The notes beneath the pieces were generated by a model. It was given only the letters and a program-made list of their open reading frames with translations. It was not told where the DNA came from and ran no database searches. This document shows, one piece after another, positions 24,348 through 33,342 of a DNA stretch of 64,000 nucleotides. The DNA is from Moorella sp. Hama-1. Its GTDB lineage: Bacteria; Bacillota; DSM-521; Neomoorellales; Neomoorellaceae. The position numbers and the translations under genes were made by a program. The stretch's first letter is position 1. The number at the start of each line of letters is the position of its first letter. Where the stretch lies: NCBI RefSeq assembly GCF_023734095.1, contig NZ_AP024620.1, forward strand, positions 1,670,501 to 1,734,500, given 5' to 3'.

Positions 24348-25130
24348 CTAATTATGTGCGACCGCTCCGCCGTTTCCTTCCCAGGCGATAATGGCAGCTC
24401 CCAGGGCGCCGGTAATCTGGGGTTCTGCCGGCACCATCACCTCTACTCCCAGTTCGGCCGCCAGGGCGCGGCGCAGGCCCTCGTTCTTCGCCCCGCCGCC
24501 GGTAAAAACCACCGTAGCCGGAGCAGTGTTTTTCAGCATGCTTTTTACCCGGCGGGCCACGGCCCGGTGCAGGCCGGCGACAATCTCTTCCCTGGCCGCC
24601 CCGCCGGCCAGGAGGCTAATGACCTCGGATTCGGCAAAGACGGTGCACATGCTGCTGATGTTGACCGGGTTAACATTCTTCGGCAAACTCCCCAGTTCGT
24701 CCACATCCATTCCCATAGCCGTGGCCATTACTTCCAGGAAGCGCCCGGTACCGGCGGCGCACTTGTCATTCATCACGAAATCAACTACTTTGCCTTGCTC
24801 ATTGACCGTTATCACTTTGGTGTCCTGACCGCCGATATCGATAATGGTCCCTGCCTTGCCGGTCAGGTAATTAATACCCCGCGCCTGGCAGGTAATCTCA
24901 GTTACAGCCTGGTCGATAAAGTTTAGGGCCACTCGCCCGTAGCCGGTGCCGACGATATAGGCCACCTCCCGGCGGCTTAAGCCCGCCTTATCCAGGATCT
25001 CGGCCAGGACTTCTGCGCCGGCCTCCCTGGGGCTCCAGCCGGTGGGCCGGATGGCATACACCTTTATCCGGCCGTCGAAAAGAACCGCTTTCGCCGAAGT
25101 AGAACCGACATCAATGCCAACTACTAACAA
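24348..25130 (-). CDS. 2-hydroxyacyl-CoA dehydratase-type activase (archerase)
   Basis: A 260-residue ATPase of the BadF/HgdC family: IDVGSTSAKAVLFDG phosphate motif, IDIGGQDTKVI, the cluster-binding cysteines in NDKCAAGTGRF and SSMCTVFAESE, and TGGGAKNEG. A dimer holding one 4Fe-4S cluster uses ATP to fire electrons into its partner reductase. It lies 97 bases downstream of the reductase gene. TTG 25130 is the likely start. Confidence 0.9.
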   Translation of the reverse strand: MLVVGIDVGSTSAKAVLFDGRIKVYAIRPTGWSPREAGAEVLAEILDKAGLSRREVAYIVGTGYGRVALNFIDQAVTEITCQARGINYLTGKAGTIIDIGGQDTKVITVNEQGKVVDFVMNDKCAAGTGRFLEVMATAMGMDVDELGSLPKNVNPVNISSMCTVFAESEVISLLAGGAAREEIVAGLHRAVARRVKSMLKNTAPATVVFTGGGAKNEGLRRALAAELGVEVMVPAEPQITGALGAAIIAWEGNGGAVAHN

Positions 25131-25226
25131 TACCCTGCACCCCGTTCAACCATCCTTTACCTTTGTTCCCGGCGTTATCCTTCACGCCGGCGATAGCCCG
25201 GCAGCGCCGCCAGGGCGTTGTCGCGG

Positions 25227-26504
25227 CTAGGAAGCGATCATTTCCAGGAAGGCCTCGATCCGCGTCTTGAGCTGGGCTACGTCTTCCTCGCTGTAGTCAC
25301 TTTCCAGGCGCAGCACCGGCACACCTGCCTCCTGGAGGGCCCTTTCCACCAGCCGCCCCTCGACGCCAAAGGGCTGGCAGAACTGGAGGGAGAAATAGAT
25401 CACCCCATCGGCTCTGGCATCCCTTACCAGGCGCAGGATATCCTCCACCCGGTCCTTGTTGGGTGTAAAGCAGGCGCAGTTAATGGCCGTCAGCCGCCGG
25501 GCCAAATCTTTCACCTGATCCTCTACCGTCCGGCCGTCTTCCGCCACCCGGCCGGCAAAATACCTGGTGCCGGTGCAGGTCTCCTCGCCGACGATTACCG
25601 CCCCGCTTGTCTCTACCAGGTGGTGTAATTTCCAGTAAGGTAGGGCCATGGGCGTCCCGGTAACCAGGATGCGCGGTGCCCCTTTCCTGGTGACGCCTTC
25701 GCCCCTGGCAATGCGATCCTCCAGCTCGTCGCAAAGACTGTTTACCTGTGCCGTAAAGCGTTCCGGGTCATCAAAGAAAGCAAGCTGGGAGATGAGCAGG
25801 GCGTCCTTACCGCTGATGGGAACGGGGTCGGCCCAGCGGGCCCGGTAGAGGCGCGCCAGGGCGTCCCGGCGGGCGTTGGCCATTTTAATCCCTGACGCCA
25901 GCCGGTCCGCGGTGATCTCCCGGCCGGAGCGGTGCTCGATCTCTTCCTTGAGGCGGTGAATCTCCCCCTCCCAGAGGGTCAGATCGGCCGCTCCTTTTTT
26001 CTGGGGTAGCTCCATAACGTAAGTCGGGACGTATTCGTTGAGGATTTCCCAGGTCTTCTTCTTGCCGTCGCAAGTAGTCTCGCCGATGAGAAAGTCGACG
26101 GCCTGGAAATAGGGGCAGATGCGATCCAGTTTAAAGCCCATAGCCGATTTAATCAGCGGGCACAGGTTACGGGGCAGTACCTGCTCGCCGGTGGGAACGG
26201 TAAACTGGGCCCCGCCGCAAAGGCCGATGCTGATGCCGTCCACGGCGAAGATAAGTTCTTCCGGGGCAAAGACGCAGAAGGTGCCGGCAACCATCCTTCC
26301 GGCCTTTTTCCCCGCCAAGATTTCCTGGATCCGGCCGCCGTGGGCCTCGGCCAGGGCATTGTCGAAATAAGCCATCCCGGCCGGCCGGTTTTCCTGCCGC
26401 AAGAAAACTTCACCAAAGGCCACCGGCAGGGCCCCCAGGAAAACGTCGTGTTTCTCCAGGTCCATATCCAGTTCGCGCCACATTTCCCGGTAAGTGTCGC
26501 TCAA
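25227..26504 (-). CDS. Double-cubane-cluster anaerobic reductase (HgdB/YjiM family)
   Basis: The 425-residue protein is a single-subunit member of the 2-hydroxyacyl-CoA dehydratase family. Cysteines lie in GLCGGAQF, PRNLCPL, RICPYF, GETTCDG, GEETCTGTRYF, TAINCACFTPN and SLQFCQPFG, enough for a double-cubane 8Fe-9S cluster. With one matching activase and no second dehydratase subunit, it fits the double-cubane reductases that drive low-potential reductions of small molecules. TTG 26504 has GGAGGAG nine bases upstream. The substrate is unknown. Confidence 0.82.
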   Translation of the reverse strand: MSDTYREMWRELDMDLEKHDVFLGALPVAFGEVFLRQENRPAGMAYFDNALAEAHGGRIQEILAGKKAGRMVAGTFCVFAPEELIFAVDGISIGLCGGAQFTVPTGEQVLPRNLCPLIKSAMGFKLDRICPYFQAVDFLIGETTCDGKKKTWEILNEYVPTYVMELPQKKGAADLTLWEGEIHRLKEEIEHRSGREITADRLASGIKMANARRDALARLYRARWADPVPISGKDALLISQLAFFDDPERFTAQVNSLCDELEDRIARGEGVTRKGAPRILVTGTPMALPYWKLHHLVETSGAVIVGEETCTGTRYFAGRVAEDGRTVEDQVKDLARRLTAINCACFTPNKDRVEDILRLVRDARADGVIYFSLQFCQPFGVEGRLVERALQEAGVPVLRLESDYSEEDVAQLKTRIEAFLEMIAS

Positions 26505-26507
26505 GGG

Positions 26508-26662
26508 GATCAACTCCTCCGAAATGAGATGTGTGAGATGGGAGGTGAGAGGTGGGATGCTCGTCGAAACTGGCTGCGCCAGTTTCAGATTAAAGCTTGC
26601 TCGCCTCTCATTTCTTCCCTTCGTTGGTGGCGGCCCGCCATCATGGGTGGCTCCTCCGTATT
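26508..26662 (-). repeat. Dispersed leader repeat, copy C
   Basis: A full-length copy. On the minus strand it runs from GGAGGAGCCACCCATG, past a GGCGGGCCGCC stem, GAAATGAGAGG, the inverted repeat AACTGGC-n5-GCCAGTT and the CACCTCC tract, to TTTCGGAGGAG, the reductase ribosome site. Confidence 0.75.
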
Positions 26663-26689
26663 ATTTTCGTGTTGCTTAAAAACCATCTT

Positions 26690-26908
26690 TTAGCCCTCGC
26701 TCGTCAACACCAGCTTCCATTCGCCTGGGGTTGTTCTTTCTTCCGTTACTGCATAATTCCTGTTTTCGGCCAAGCGGGTGATATTCTCCCGTGCCGCCGG
26801 GGTGTCGCCGTGGACTTTGATCTCGGTAGCGCCGCGATCCATCACCGCCTTCACCTTCATGAGCGGCAACGGGCAACTGAGGCCGCGCACATCCACCCTT
26901 TCGCCCAT
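26690..26908 (-). CDS. TusA-like protein, YedF N-domain type
   Basis: The 72-residue product has VDVRGLSCPLPLMKVKAVM, the CPxP sulfur-carrier motif. It resembles the first domain of YedF but lacks the DsrE-like second domain. It is followed 16 bases upstream by a YedE-type transporter gene in the same operon, a pairing typical of selenium metabolism. Confidence 0.85.
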   Translation of the reverse strand: MGERVDVRGLSCPLPLMKVKAVMDRGATEIKVHGDTPAARENITRLAENRNYAVTEERTTPGEWKLVLTSEG

Positions 26909-26924
26909 TTTATCCTCGCCCCCT

Positions 26925-27995
26925 TTACACTTCCCGGTAAACCAAACCTATGGCCCCGGTGATGATAATACCCAGTACCACGGCAACCTGCCCATAAAAG
27001 GTCGGGCCGGTAGGAGAACTGGCTAACATGAAGTTATGGGCCAGGGCGGCGCCCGCCACCATGCCGAAAACGGCCATGGCGGCGTCAGTGTCACCCTCCC
27101 CGGCCAGGATTAGTTGCCTTAAAGGACAGCCGCCAAGGAGTATGGCGCAAAGACCTACCAGGAAAAGGCCGAGGAAATTCCAGACAAAACTGGTGTGAGC
27201 AACAGGTTGGTTGAGAAAGCCCGGTTTAAACTGGCCGAGGATGATATTGAGGATGAGGGCTACCAGGAAAATCAGGCCATACCCTTTGAGCAGGTATGTA
27301 TCCCTGACCAGGAAAAAATCGCGAAAACCGCCGCTTAAACAGAGCCTGGTCCGCTGGGCCAGGAACCCACCGGCAAGACCGGCCAGTAGGGCTAATAATA
27401 CCGGGGCGTGTAAGGAACCCGGTGGCGCTTGACTGAAGAAAAGGGGGCCGCCGGCCTTGACATCGAAAACAGGTTTTATAACTAACAGCAATAATAATCC
27501 TACGGAAACTAGCGGCAGTACGTAACCTCCCGCCCGAAACTTACTTACGGAGGACCGCCCCAGGTTAAAACCACGCTTCAGAAACTGGAGGCCGGCCGCT
27601 ACGCCGGCTATAAAGCCTGCCAGCCCCACCAGGGCGTTCAGGTCCCCGCCTGCCAGGCGCAAAATCCCCCGCAAGGGGCAACCCAGGAAAACGAGAGCGC
27701 CGATCATCATCAGGGCTCCCAGGACAAAGCGGACCAGGGGTGCAGACCCCTCGCGGACGCGAAACTCCCCGGCCGCCAACGCAGTCACAAAGGCACCCAA
27801 CACCAGGCCGCTAATTTCCGGCCGGATGTACTGGACGTTGGCCGCCCGGTGCAGGCCAAGGGCACCGGTAATATCGCGGATAAAGCAGGCAATGCAGTAA
27901 CCCATGTTGCCGGGGTTGCCCAGTTTGACCAGCAGGGCGCCAAAAAGACCGATGGTCGCCCCGGTAAGGATAATCCAGGCGTTTTGATTCTTCAT
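26925..27995 (-). CDS. YedE-type membrane transporter (selenium-metabolism type)
   Basis: A full two-repeat YedE of 356 residues with about 10-11 hydrophobic segments. Each half carries a GCPLR motif (FLGCPLRGILRLAGGD near 110 and LLGGCPLRQLILAGEGD near 300). The GCPxR form distinguishes the selenium-linked YedE group from YeeE. It is co-transcribed with a TusA-like gene and lies upstream of the double-cubane reductase genes. ATG 27995 was chosen, with AAGGAGG upstream. Selenium uptake or export is inference. Confidence 0.82.
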   Translation of the reverse strand: MKNQNAWIILTGATIGLFGALLVKLGNPGNMGYCIACFIRDITGALGLHRAANVQYIRPEISGLVLGAFVTALAAGEFRVREGSAPLVRFVLGALMMIGALVFLGCPLRGILRLAGGDLNALVGLAGFIAGVAAGLQFLKRGFNLGRSSVSKFRAGGYVLPLVSVGLLLLLVIKPVFDVKAGGPLFFSQAPPGSLHAPVLLALLAGLAGGFLAQRTRLCLSGGFRDFFLVRDTYLLKGYGLIFLVALILNIILGQFKPGFLNQPVAHTSFVWNFLGLFLVGLCAILLGGCPLRQLILAGEGDTDAAMAVFGMVAGAALAHNFMLASSPTGPTFYGQVAVVLGIIITGAIGLVYREV

Positions 27996-28124
27996 TGGCA
28001 ATAGTTCCTCCTTTTCTGCAAGGTTCCTTAAACACCAGTTCTCACATCCACGCAGGAAACATTAAAACTCACCCTGGGGGTATGGTGCTTTCCCTGCCGG
28101 GTTTCAGCCTCTGCATCTACATCT

Positions 28125-28142
28125 TTTACCTGTACAGGTAAA
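28125..28142. promoter_or_regulatory. Perfect 18-bp palindrome upstream of yedE
   Basis: TTTACCTGTACAGGTAAA sits just downstream of a weak minus-strand promoter (TTGCAA, 17 bases, TATGGC). It is well placed to act as a repressor site for the yedE operon. Confidence 0.55.
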
Positions 28143-28201
28143 TGCCATACTAAGATAATTCGCCATTTGCAACACATATCCTTCATATTTTATATTCCTA
28201 T

Positions 28202-28484
28202 TCGTTATGATCTAGTACACACCTGGCTACCTTTTGGCAAGAGGTGGCTTTGCAAAGCCAGCCCGCCCTCTGCCTTTTAGAAGGGTTATAGGCAGCTTCT
28301 TTCCGACAAGAGAGTTTTCCTGTAACTATAAAGCCCCACTAAAGAAGGTGGGGCTTAGAGATAGCCGTAATCTGGTGGTTACCGCAACATCCTTAATACG
28401 AGCTTATATAAAGTTAATTCGGCTTATCGCCATCTGGCATTATATAACGACCTGAAATTCCTACTAAGTCCAATTAAGGTGTAA
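28202..28484. other. Intergenic region with riboswitch-platform remnant
   Basis: AAGCCCCAC and GTGGGGCTT (28331-28356) form a terminator-like hairpin that reads TTTATAG on the minus strand. The 60 bases before it (GGCTATC, TGCGGT) resemble the platform of the Moco-like riboswitch at 34183-34355, but no aptamer is present here; the methyltransferase gene takes its place. No gene is visible. Confidence 0.45.
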
Positions 28485-29081
28485 TTAAACCTTAACCCCC
28501 AGCGCCAGGTAAAAATCCGGTCCCCCGTTAACCTCGATATTTACCAGTCCCGCAGCTGCCAGCAGGGCTTCCATTTCCGTACGGGGCGGGATCTGGTCGC
28601 CGGCTACAACGCCGCCAATGGAACGGTGCAGATGATTGATGGCCTCCCGTGCTGCCGGATGGCAGATAATCACCCGCCCGCCGGGTTTGGTCACCCGGGC
28701 CATCTCGTTTAGCGCCTCCAATTTCCGGGGAAAGTGGGGAAAGGCCGAGTTACAGATAACCTCGTCAAAGGTAGCCGCCGGAAAGGGAATCTCCATAACG
28801 TCGGCACAAATAAACTCCACATTGGCGGGGAAGCCTTTACTTTGCGCCTGTTTAAGCATGCTCTCGGCTATATCCAGGGCCACCACCCGGCCGGCAGGGC
28901 CTACGGCCGCTTGCAAATAGGGAATAAGAATGCCCGTACCACAGCCTACATCTAATATCGTGCCGCCCGGCGCCAGGTTCAACCCTTTAACGATGGATTC
29001 CAGTTTGGACCGCTTTTCCGGCGTGACCAGGCTATCCCAGATAGCCGCCTTGCTATTAAAATACTCACGATGGGTAAACAC
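28485..29081 (-). CDS. Class I SAM-dependent methyltransferase, copy 1
   Basis: A 198-residue methyltransferase with motif I ILDVGCGTGILIP and the later VICNSAFPHFP and GGRVIICHP segments. It is a close paralogue of the gene at 39278-39883. GTG 29081 (VFTHREYFNSKAAIWDSL) matches the start of that copy and follows AGGAGG. The substrate is unknown. Confidence 0.82.
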   Translation of the reverse strand: MFTHREYFNSKAAIWDSLVTPEKRSKLESIVKGLNLAPGGTILDVGCGTGILIPYLQAAVGPAGRVVALDIAESMLKQAQSKGFPANVEFICADVMEIPFPAATFDEVICNSAFPHFPRKLEALNEMARVTKPGGRVIICHPAAREAINHLHRSIGGVVAGDQIPPRTEMEALLAAAGLVNIEVNGGPDFYLALGVKV

Positions 29082-29165
29082 TTGCGTTATATCCTCCTGT
29101 AGTAACTTATTTCCGCGATGAAGGTCCGCCCTTTTGCTGTTTGTCATCGGCTGCAACCTCTGTCA

Positions 29166-29235
29166 TCAAGCATCTCCTTGCCACTGCTTCACTTTGCGTT
29201 TCGGGGAGAAAATAGTTGCCAGGACTATGGCCGCC
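29166..29235 (-). pseudogene. znuB-like permease, 3' remnant
   Basis: The frame reads AAIVLATIFSPKRKVKQWQ and stops, matching the very end of the znuB-like permease at 39923. A stop codon cuts it off upstream. The same order (znuB end, then methyltransferase) occurs at 39.3-40.0 kb, so this is one side of a segmental duplication. Confidence 0.7.
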
Positions 29236-29525
29236 GAACGTCAAGAAAAAATACCTAACATCTACCTCCCGGTTTTTTATGCAGCTCCGGCCCGGAGCTT
29301 TTCCTGGCAAACAAAAAACCATGGAAGCAGCTTCACGCCGGCGAAGAACCTCCAGGGTTCACTTTCTACAAAATTAAAGTTTAAAGCTTACCCTGGCTCC
29401 CTGCCAGGTAATTTACAGTTAGTTATATTCGGGCATGGGTTCAAAAAATCCTCTTGCCTTACCCACAAATTTTGCAACGTCATGTTCCGGCCGGAAAACT
29501 GCGGGACGGTAAACCCGCCCCTTCT
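29236..29525. other. Intergenic hairpins downstream of ABC operon
   Basis: GCGGG-n8-CCCGC (29501-29518) with AGTTTT on the minus strand is the likely terminator of the ABC operon. GGTTTTTT and AAAAAACC (about 29273-29321) enclose a second stem AGCTCCG/CGGAGCT. No gene is seen. Confidence 0.45.
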
Positions 29526-30653
29526 TTATTTCCCCTTGGCCCCAGCCAGAAGGGCATCAGCTTCCTGATCGGATAAGTTATAGTGGTAGAACCTGGCATA
29601 AAAATCCTTGACCGTTGCCACCAGGTCATAATCAAAAACATCCGGGTAAAGGAGGTTGGCCAGCCACTTAACCCCGATGATGCGGTTGACAGAAGGCGGC
29701 CGGTCGAACCAGTTGAAGGGTCCGTGGGGAACCTGATAGACGCGATGGCTTTTCACAGCTCTAAGGTTCTGCCATTTTGGGTCTTTAAGGATAGTTTCGT
29801 AGGCGCCTCCCTGGGCTACGTTCCAGGAGAGAATCACATCGGGATCCCAGGATAGCACCTGTTCCAAAGAGACGGAGCTCATCCCCATGCCCCCTGGGCC
29901 GCGCTGGGGTGGAATGGCCGCCACGTTGATGCCGCCGACAAAATCCAGCACCTGGGTATGCTGGGAAGAAGCGGGATCCGTTTGCAGCCCGGTAGGACCT
30001 TCGGCGTAGTAAACTCGGACCTTCCTGTTCGCCGGCATCGCTTTAACTTTAGCGGCAGCTTCATTGATAGTGTCCCGGCAGTAACCCGCCAGTTCCTTGG
30101 CTCTTTGTTTCTCTCCCAGCAGGTCGCCCATAAACTCATAAGCCTGGTCCAGTTTCGTGAGTTCGCCGTCAACCATCACCACCGGTATCTGCAACTGTTT
30201 CTGGATCTGTTCGGCCTGGGAAAGGGCCGTGTTGTCCATGTAGCCCATGGAAACGATAACATCGGGGCGAACCTTTAAGATCTCTTCGATATTGGCCGTG
30301 TTTTTAGCATACCAGCCCCCCAGGTTGGGCAATTTCTGGTACTCGGGCAGGATAAACTTCTTCTCTACCTCATTTAAATCATAGTTCCATCCCGCCAGTT
30401 TCTCCGGCGCCAGGGTGTAGACCAGAATGCTCCCCACCGGGCTGGTGGCAAATACCTTCTCGATCTCGCCCGGGACGGTAACCTGGCGGCCGGCCATGTC
30501 GGTTATTGTCCGCTCGGTCGCTGCTTGACCGGCAGGAGCCTGGCCGGTTGCCTTCTGGCCACTCCCTTGCGAGCCGCAACCCGGCAGGGTGGCAGTCAAG
30601 ATCAGGATAGCCAGGAGCAAACTGACCCATTTACAGGTAAAACGTTTCAACAT
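29526..30653 (-). CDS. ABC transporter substrate-binding lipoprotein (FecB/BtuF type)
   Basis: A 375-residue lipoprotein: signal peptide with lipobox LPGC near residue 25, a Ser/Gln/Ala linker, then the cluster-A binding-protein fold (TITDMAGRQVTVPGEIEKV, EEILKVRPDVIVSMG). It captures a metal chelate or oxyanion for the permease upstream. The Moco-like riboswitch and FmdE gene at the operon head point to molybdate or tungstate, as in the MolABC systems, which also use BtuCD-type permeases. Confidence 0.85.
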   Translation of the reverse strand: MLKRFTCKWVSLLLAILILTATLPGCGSQGSGQKATGQAPAGQAATERTITDMAGRQVTVPGEIEKVFATSPVGSILVYTLAPEKLAGWNYDLNEVEKKFILPEYQKLPNLGGWYAKNTANIEEILKVRPDVIVSMGYMDNTALSQAEQIQKQLQIPVVMVDGELTKLDQAYEFMGDLLGEKQRAKELAGYCRDTINEAAAKVKAMPANRKVRVYYAEGPTGLQTDPASSQHTQVLDFVGGINVAAIPPQRGPGGMGMSSVSLEQVLSWDPDVILSWNVAQGGAYETILKDPKWQNLRAVKSHRVYQVPHGPFNWFDRPPSVNRIIGVKWLANLLYPDVFDYDLVATVKDFYARFYHYNLSDQEADALLAGAKGK

Positions 30654-30687
30654 GATTTTACCCTCCCGTTAATTTTTTTTATAACAT

Positions 30688-31470
30688 TCATTTGCTCACC
30701 GGGATGCACACCCGGGTCTCACTGCAACCCGGTAATTCGGCCCGGATTATTTTTACGTCTACACCGTAGAGGTTCTTTAGGCTTTCTTCAGTCACCGTCT
30801 CCTCCGGCCGACCCTGGCTGTGGACCCATCCCTGTTTTAACATCAACACCCGGGTGGCATAGAGGAGGGCGTGGTCTGGAAAGTGGGAAGCCATGATGAT
30901 GGCCAGCCCCATCTGCGCCAGCCGCTTGATGTGGCTTAAGACCAGGAGCTGATTGCCGAAGTCCAGAGCCGAGGTGGGTTCGTCCATAATGAGGAGCCGG
31001 GGCTCCTGGGCCAGGGCGCGGGCGATGAGAACCAGTTGCCGCTCACCACCGCTGATCTCCGTATAGATCCGGTCTTCCAGGTGGGAGATATTGAGGGTGG
31101 CGATGGCCCGGCGGGCGATGGCCACATCCTCTCGGTCCGGCGCGGCCATGGTGCCCAGGTGGGCAGTGCGGCCCATGAGGACCACGTCCAGGACTTTGAA
31201 GGGAAAGGGCGGGTTATGGGCCTGGGGAATGTAGCCCATCACCCGGGCCAGCCTGACCCGCGGCCAGCGGCTGATATCCTCGCCGTCCAGGAGGATCTGC
31301 CCTCCCTGCAGCCGGATAAGCCCCAGGATAGTCTTAAAGAGGGTCGTCTTGCCGGAACCGTTGGGCCCCAGCAGGCATAAAACCTCGCCGTCAGTCACAA
31401 CCAGGGAGATCCCCCGAATCAGGGTGCGGTGGCCGTAGCCGCTGGCGACTTCCTTAAGCTCCAGCCTCAT
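30688..31470 (-). CDS. ABC transporter ATPase (FecE/BtuD type)
   Basis: The 260-residue ATPase has Walker A LLGPNGSGKTT, the Q-loop in IPQAHN, signature ISGGERQLVLIARALA, Walker B LLIMDEP and the switch His in ASHFPDH. ATG 31470 overlaps the permease stop by 4 bases (ATGA), which fixes the start. A C-terminal extension of about 30 residues carries a Cys-rich end. Confidence 0.93.
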   Translation of the reverse strand: MRLELKEVASGYGHRTLIRGISLVVTDGEVLCLLGPNGSGKTTLFKTILGLIRLQGGQILLDGEDISRWPRVRLARVMGYIPQAHNPPFPFKVLDVVLMGRTAHLGTMAAPDREDVAIARRAIATLNISHLEDRIYTEISGGERQLVLIARALAQEPRLLIMDEPTSALDFGNQLLVLSHIKRLAQMGLAIIMASHFPDHALLYATRVLMLKQGWVHSQGRPEETVTEESLKNLYGVDVKIIRAELPGCSETRVCIPVSK

Positions 31471-32513
31471 ACCCATCCCCTCCGGGCGTTCAAGAGGAGG
31501 TAAAGGAAAAAGGGGGCGCCGATGATGGAAGTCAGAATACCCAGGGGGATTTCCACTGAAGTCAGGACCCGGGCCAGGTCATCCACCAGCAGCAGGTAGG
31601 CGCTGCCGATGAGGATGGCGGCCGGCAATAACTCCCGGTAGTTGGGGCCGACGAGCATCCGCGCCAGGTGGGGGATAATCAACCCCACCCAGCCGATCAT
31701 ACCGCTGATAGCGACGGAGGCCGCTGTTATCAAGGTGGAACAGAGGATCACTATAAGCCGCAAACGTCCGGTATCCAGGCCCAGGGAGCGGGCTTCCTCC
31801 TCGCCCAGGGAGAGAACGTTGAGGCGCCAGCGGAGCAGGTACAGGGGCAGCGTACCTACAAGAATGGGCACCAGGGCCGTCCAGACATCCCGGGGTGCAA
31901 TGGCCGCCAGGCTGCCCATGAGCCAGAAGGTAATGGCCGGCAGCTTATCGTAGGGGTCGGCCACATACTTGATCAAAGAAGTGCCGGAAGAAAACAGGGT
32001 CCCCATGAGAATGCCGGCCAGGACCAGGATGAGGACCGGGTCTTGGCGGATGCGGCTGCTTAACGTCCAGGTCAGGCCCACGGCCAGGAGGCCGAAGAGA
32101 AAGGCGCTGACCTGGATGCCGATTACCCCCAGGGAGAAATAGATGGCCAGGGCGGCGCCGAAACCGGCGCCGGCCGAGGCCCCCAGGATGTCCGGTGAGA
32201 CCAGGGGATTCTTAAACATGCCCTGGTAGGCGGCGCCGGCAGTAGCCAGGGCCGCCCCCACCAGCATGGCCGCCAGCATCCGCGGCAGCCGGACCTGGAA
32301 GACCACCGTCTCCAGGGTAGCCGGCCAGGTAGGCGCGATGGGAAATAACTTCGCCGCCAATATAGTCAGCAACTGGCCGGGAGCGATAGGATAACGGCCC
32401 AGGGGAAGGGAGAAAAGAAAGACCAGCAGCGGCAGGGCCAGCAAAGCGATTTCTCTCCAGCGGTACCCCCTGGCCAGGGGTATATCAGGCGAAGTTTTCC
32501 TGGCCAGCGCCAA
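31467..32513 (-). CDS. ABC transporter permease (FecCD/BtuC type)
   Basis: A 348-residue membrane protein with about 10 hydrophobic segments. Typical FecCD segments are present: RLPRMLAAMLVGAALATAGAAYQGMFKNPLVSPDILGASAGAGFGA and, near the end, GLIIPHLARMLVG. It overlaps the DUF364 gene upstream by 29 bases and the ATPase by 4, so the operon is tightly coupled. Confidence 0.93.
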   Translation of the reverse strand: MALARKTSPDIPLARGYRWREIALLALPLLVFLFSLPLGRYPIAPGQLLTILAAKLFPIAPTWPATLETVVFQVRLPRMLAAMLVGAALATAGAAYQGMFKNPLVSPDILGASAGAGFGAALAIYFSLGVIGIQVSAFLFGLLAVGLTWTLSSRIRQDPVLILVLAGILMGTLFSSGTSLIKYVADPYDKLPAITFWLMGSLAAIAPRDVWTALVPILVGTLPLYLLRWRLNVLSLGEEEARSLGLDTGRLRLIVILCSTLITAASVAISGMIGWVGLIIPHLARMLVGPNYRELLPAAILIGSAYLLLVDDLARVLTSVEIPLGILTSIIGAPFFLYLLLNARRGWV

Positions 32514-33330
32514 GCGAAGTAAACCCCCTCCCCATCGTTACCGGAACGGCCTGTTCCCAGACCTGCCTGCTCCTGGCAACAGACAACCCTTCATCCCGGG
32601 TCACCTGTACCATACGGCCACCACGCTTGAATATCTCCAGACAACCGCCTTCCTGAACCACCCGCTGGATCATCTTCGGTTCCACAACCACCGTCCCCGC
32701 CAGGGTAGCAACACCATGGTGGAACAACGCGGGAGTCATAGGGGTACTGGGGCCTACCAGGATCACCCATGCCCGGCGGCTGAGCTCCAGGAGCCGGGGA
32801 AGGGTTTTATTGATCAGAGTGGTAGCGGTGATAAAGACATAGTCCTGCTCCGGGAGGATATACTCACAGGCCGGGTCGGGCAAATCGCCCTCGCGGGGGC
32901 GGCGTTCCAAAATGGTGAGTTTGCAGTTACGCGCCAGGGATTCTAGATCAGGAAAATGGCCGATGACGGTTACCCTTTTGCCCTTAACCTGTTCCTGAAA
33001 GTAGGTAAAGGCGTTCACTTGGGGCTGGCTGCTTAAAGACCGGCCGCAGAGACCCTCTACTTGTTCCGGCGTGTTTAAAACCGAATTTATGGCCGCCAGG
33101 CCCAGGGCGGCCTCGAAATTGTGCCAGGATTTGATATACCCGGCCAGTTCCCGCACGGGCATGCCCTTTATTCCCCCGGCCAGCTTGATGCGGGGATGCC
33201 CTTCCAGGGGTGTCATCACCAGGCCGGTACCCCGGGAGCGGACCAGGATCCAGTTAAGGCCGACGATGCATTCTTCTACCTGTAGATCCGGCGGCACCGC
33301 CGCGATTAATTCATCATAGACCTCCCACAT
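32485..33330 (-). CDS. DUF4213/DUF364 putative heavy-metal chelation protein
   Basis: The 281-residue protein has an N-terminal DUF4213-like part (IVGLNWILVRSRGTGLVMTP, ALGLAAINSVLNTPEQ) and a C-terminal DUF364 domain (VTVIGHFPDLESLAR, LILVGPSTPMTPALF-like segment, VVVEPKMIQ). The family is associated with metal transporters and proposed to bind metals. It lies between fmdE and the ABC genes. AAGGAGG precedes ATG 33330. Confidence 0.85.
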   Translation of the reverse strand: MWEVYDELIAAVPPDLQVEECIVGLNWILVRSRGTGLVMTPLEGHPRIKLAGGIKGMPVRELAGYIKSWHNFEAALGLAAINSVLNTPEQVEGLCGRSLSSQPQVNAFTYFQEQVKGKRVTVIGHFPDLESLARNCKLTILERRPREGDLPDPACEYILPEQDYVFITATTLINKTLPRLLELSRRAWVILVGPSTPMTPALFHHGVATLAGTVVVEPKMIQRVVQEGGCLEIFKRGGRMVQVTRDEGLSVARSRQVWEQAVPVTMGRGFTSLGAGQENFA

Positions 33331-33342
33331 AACATTGCCTCC

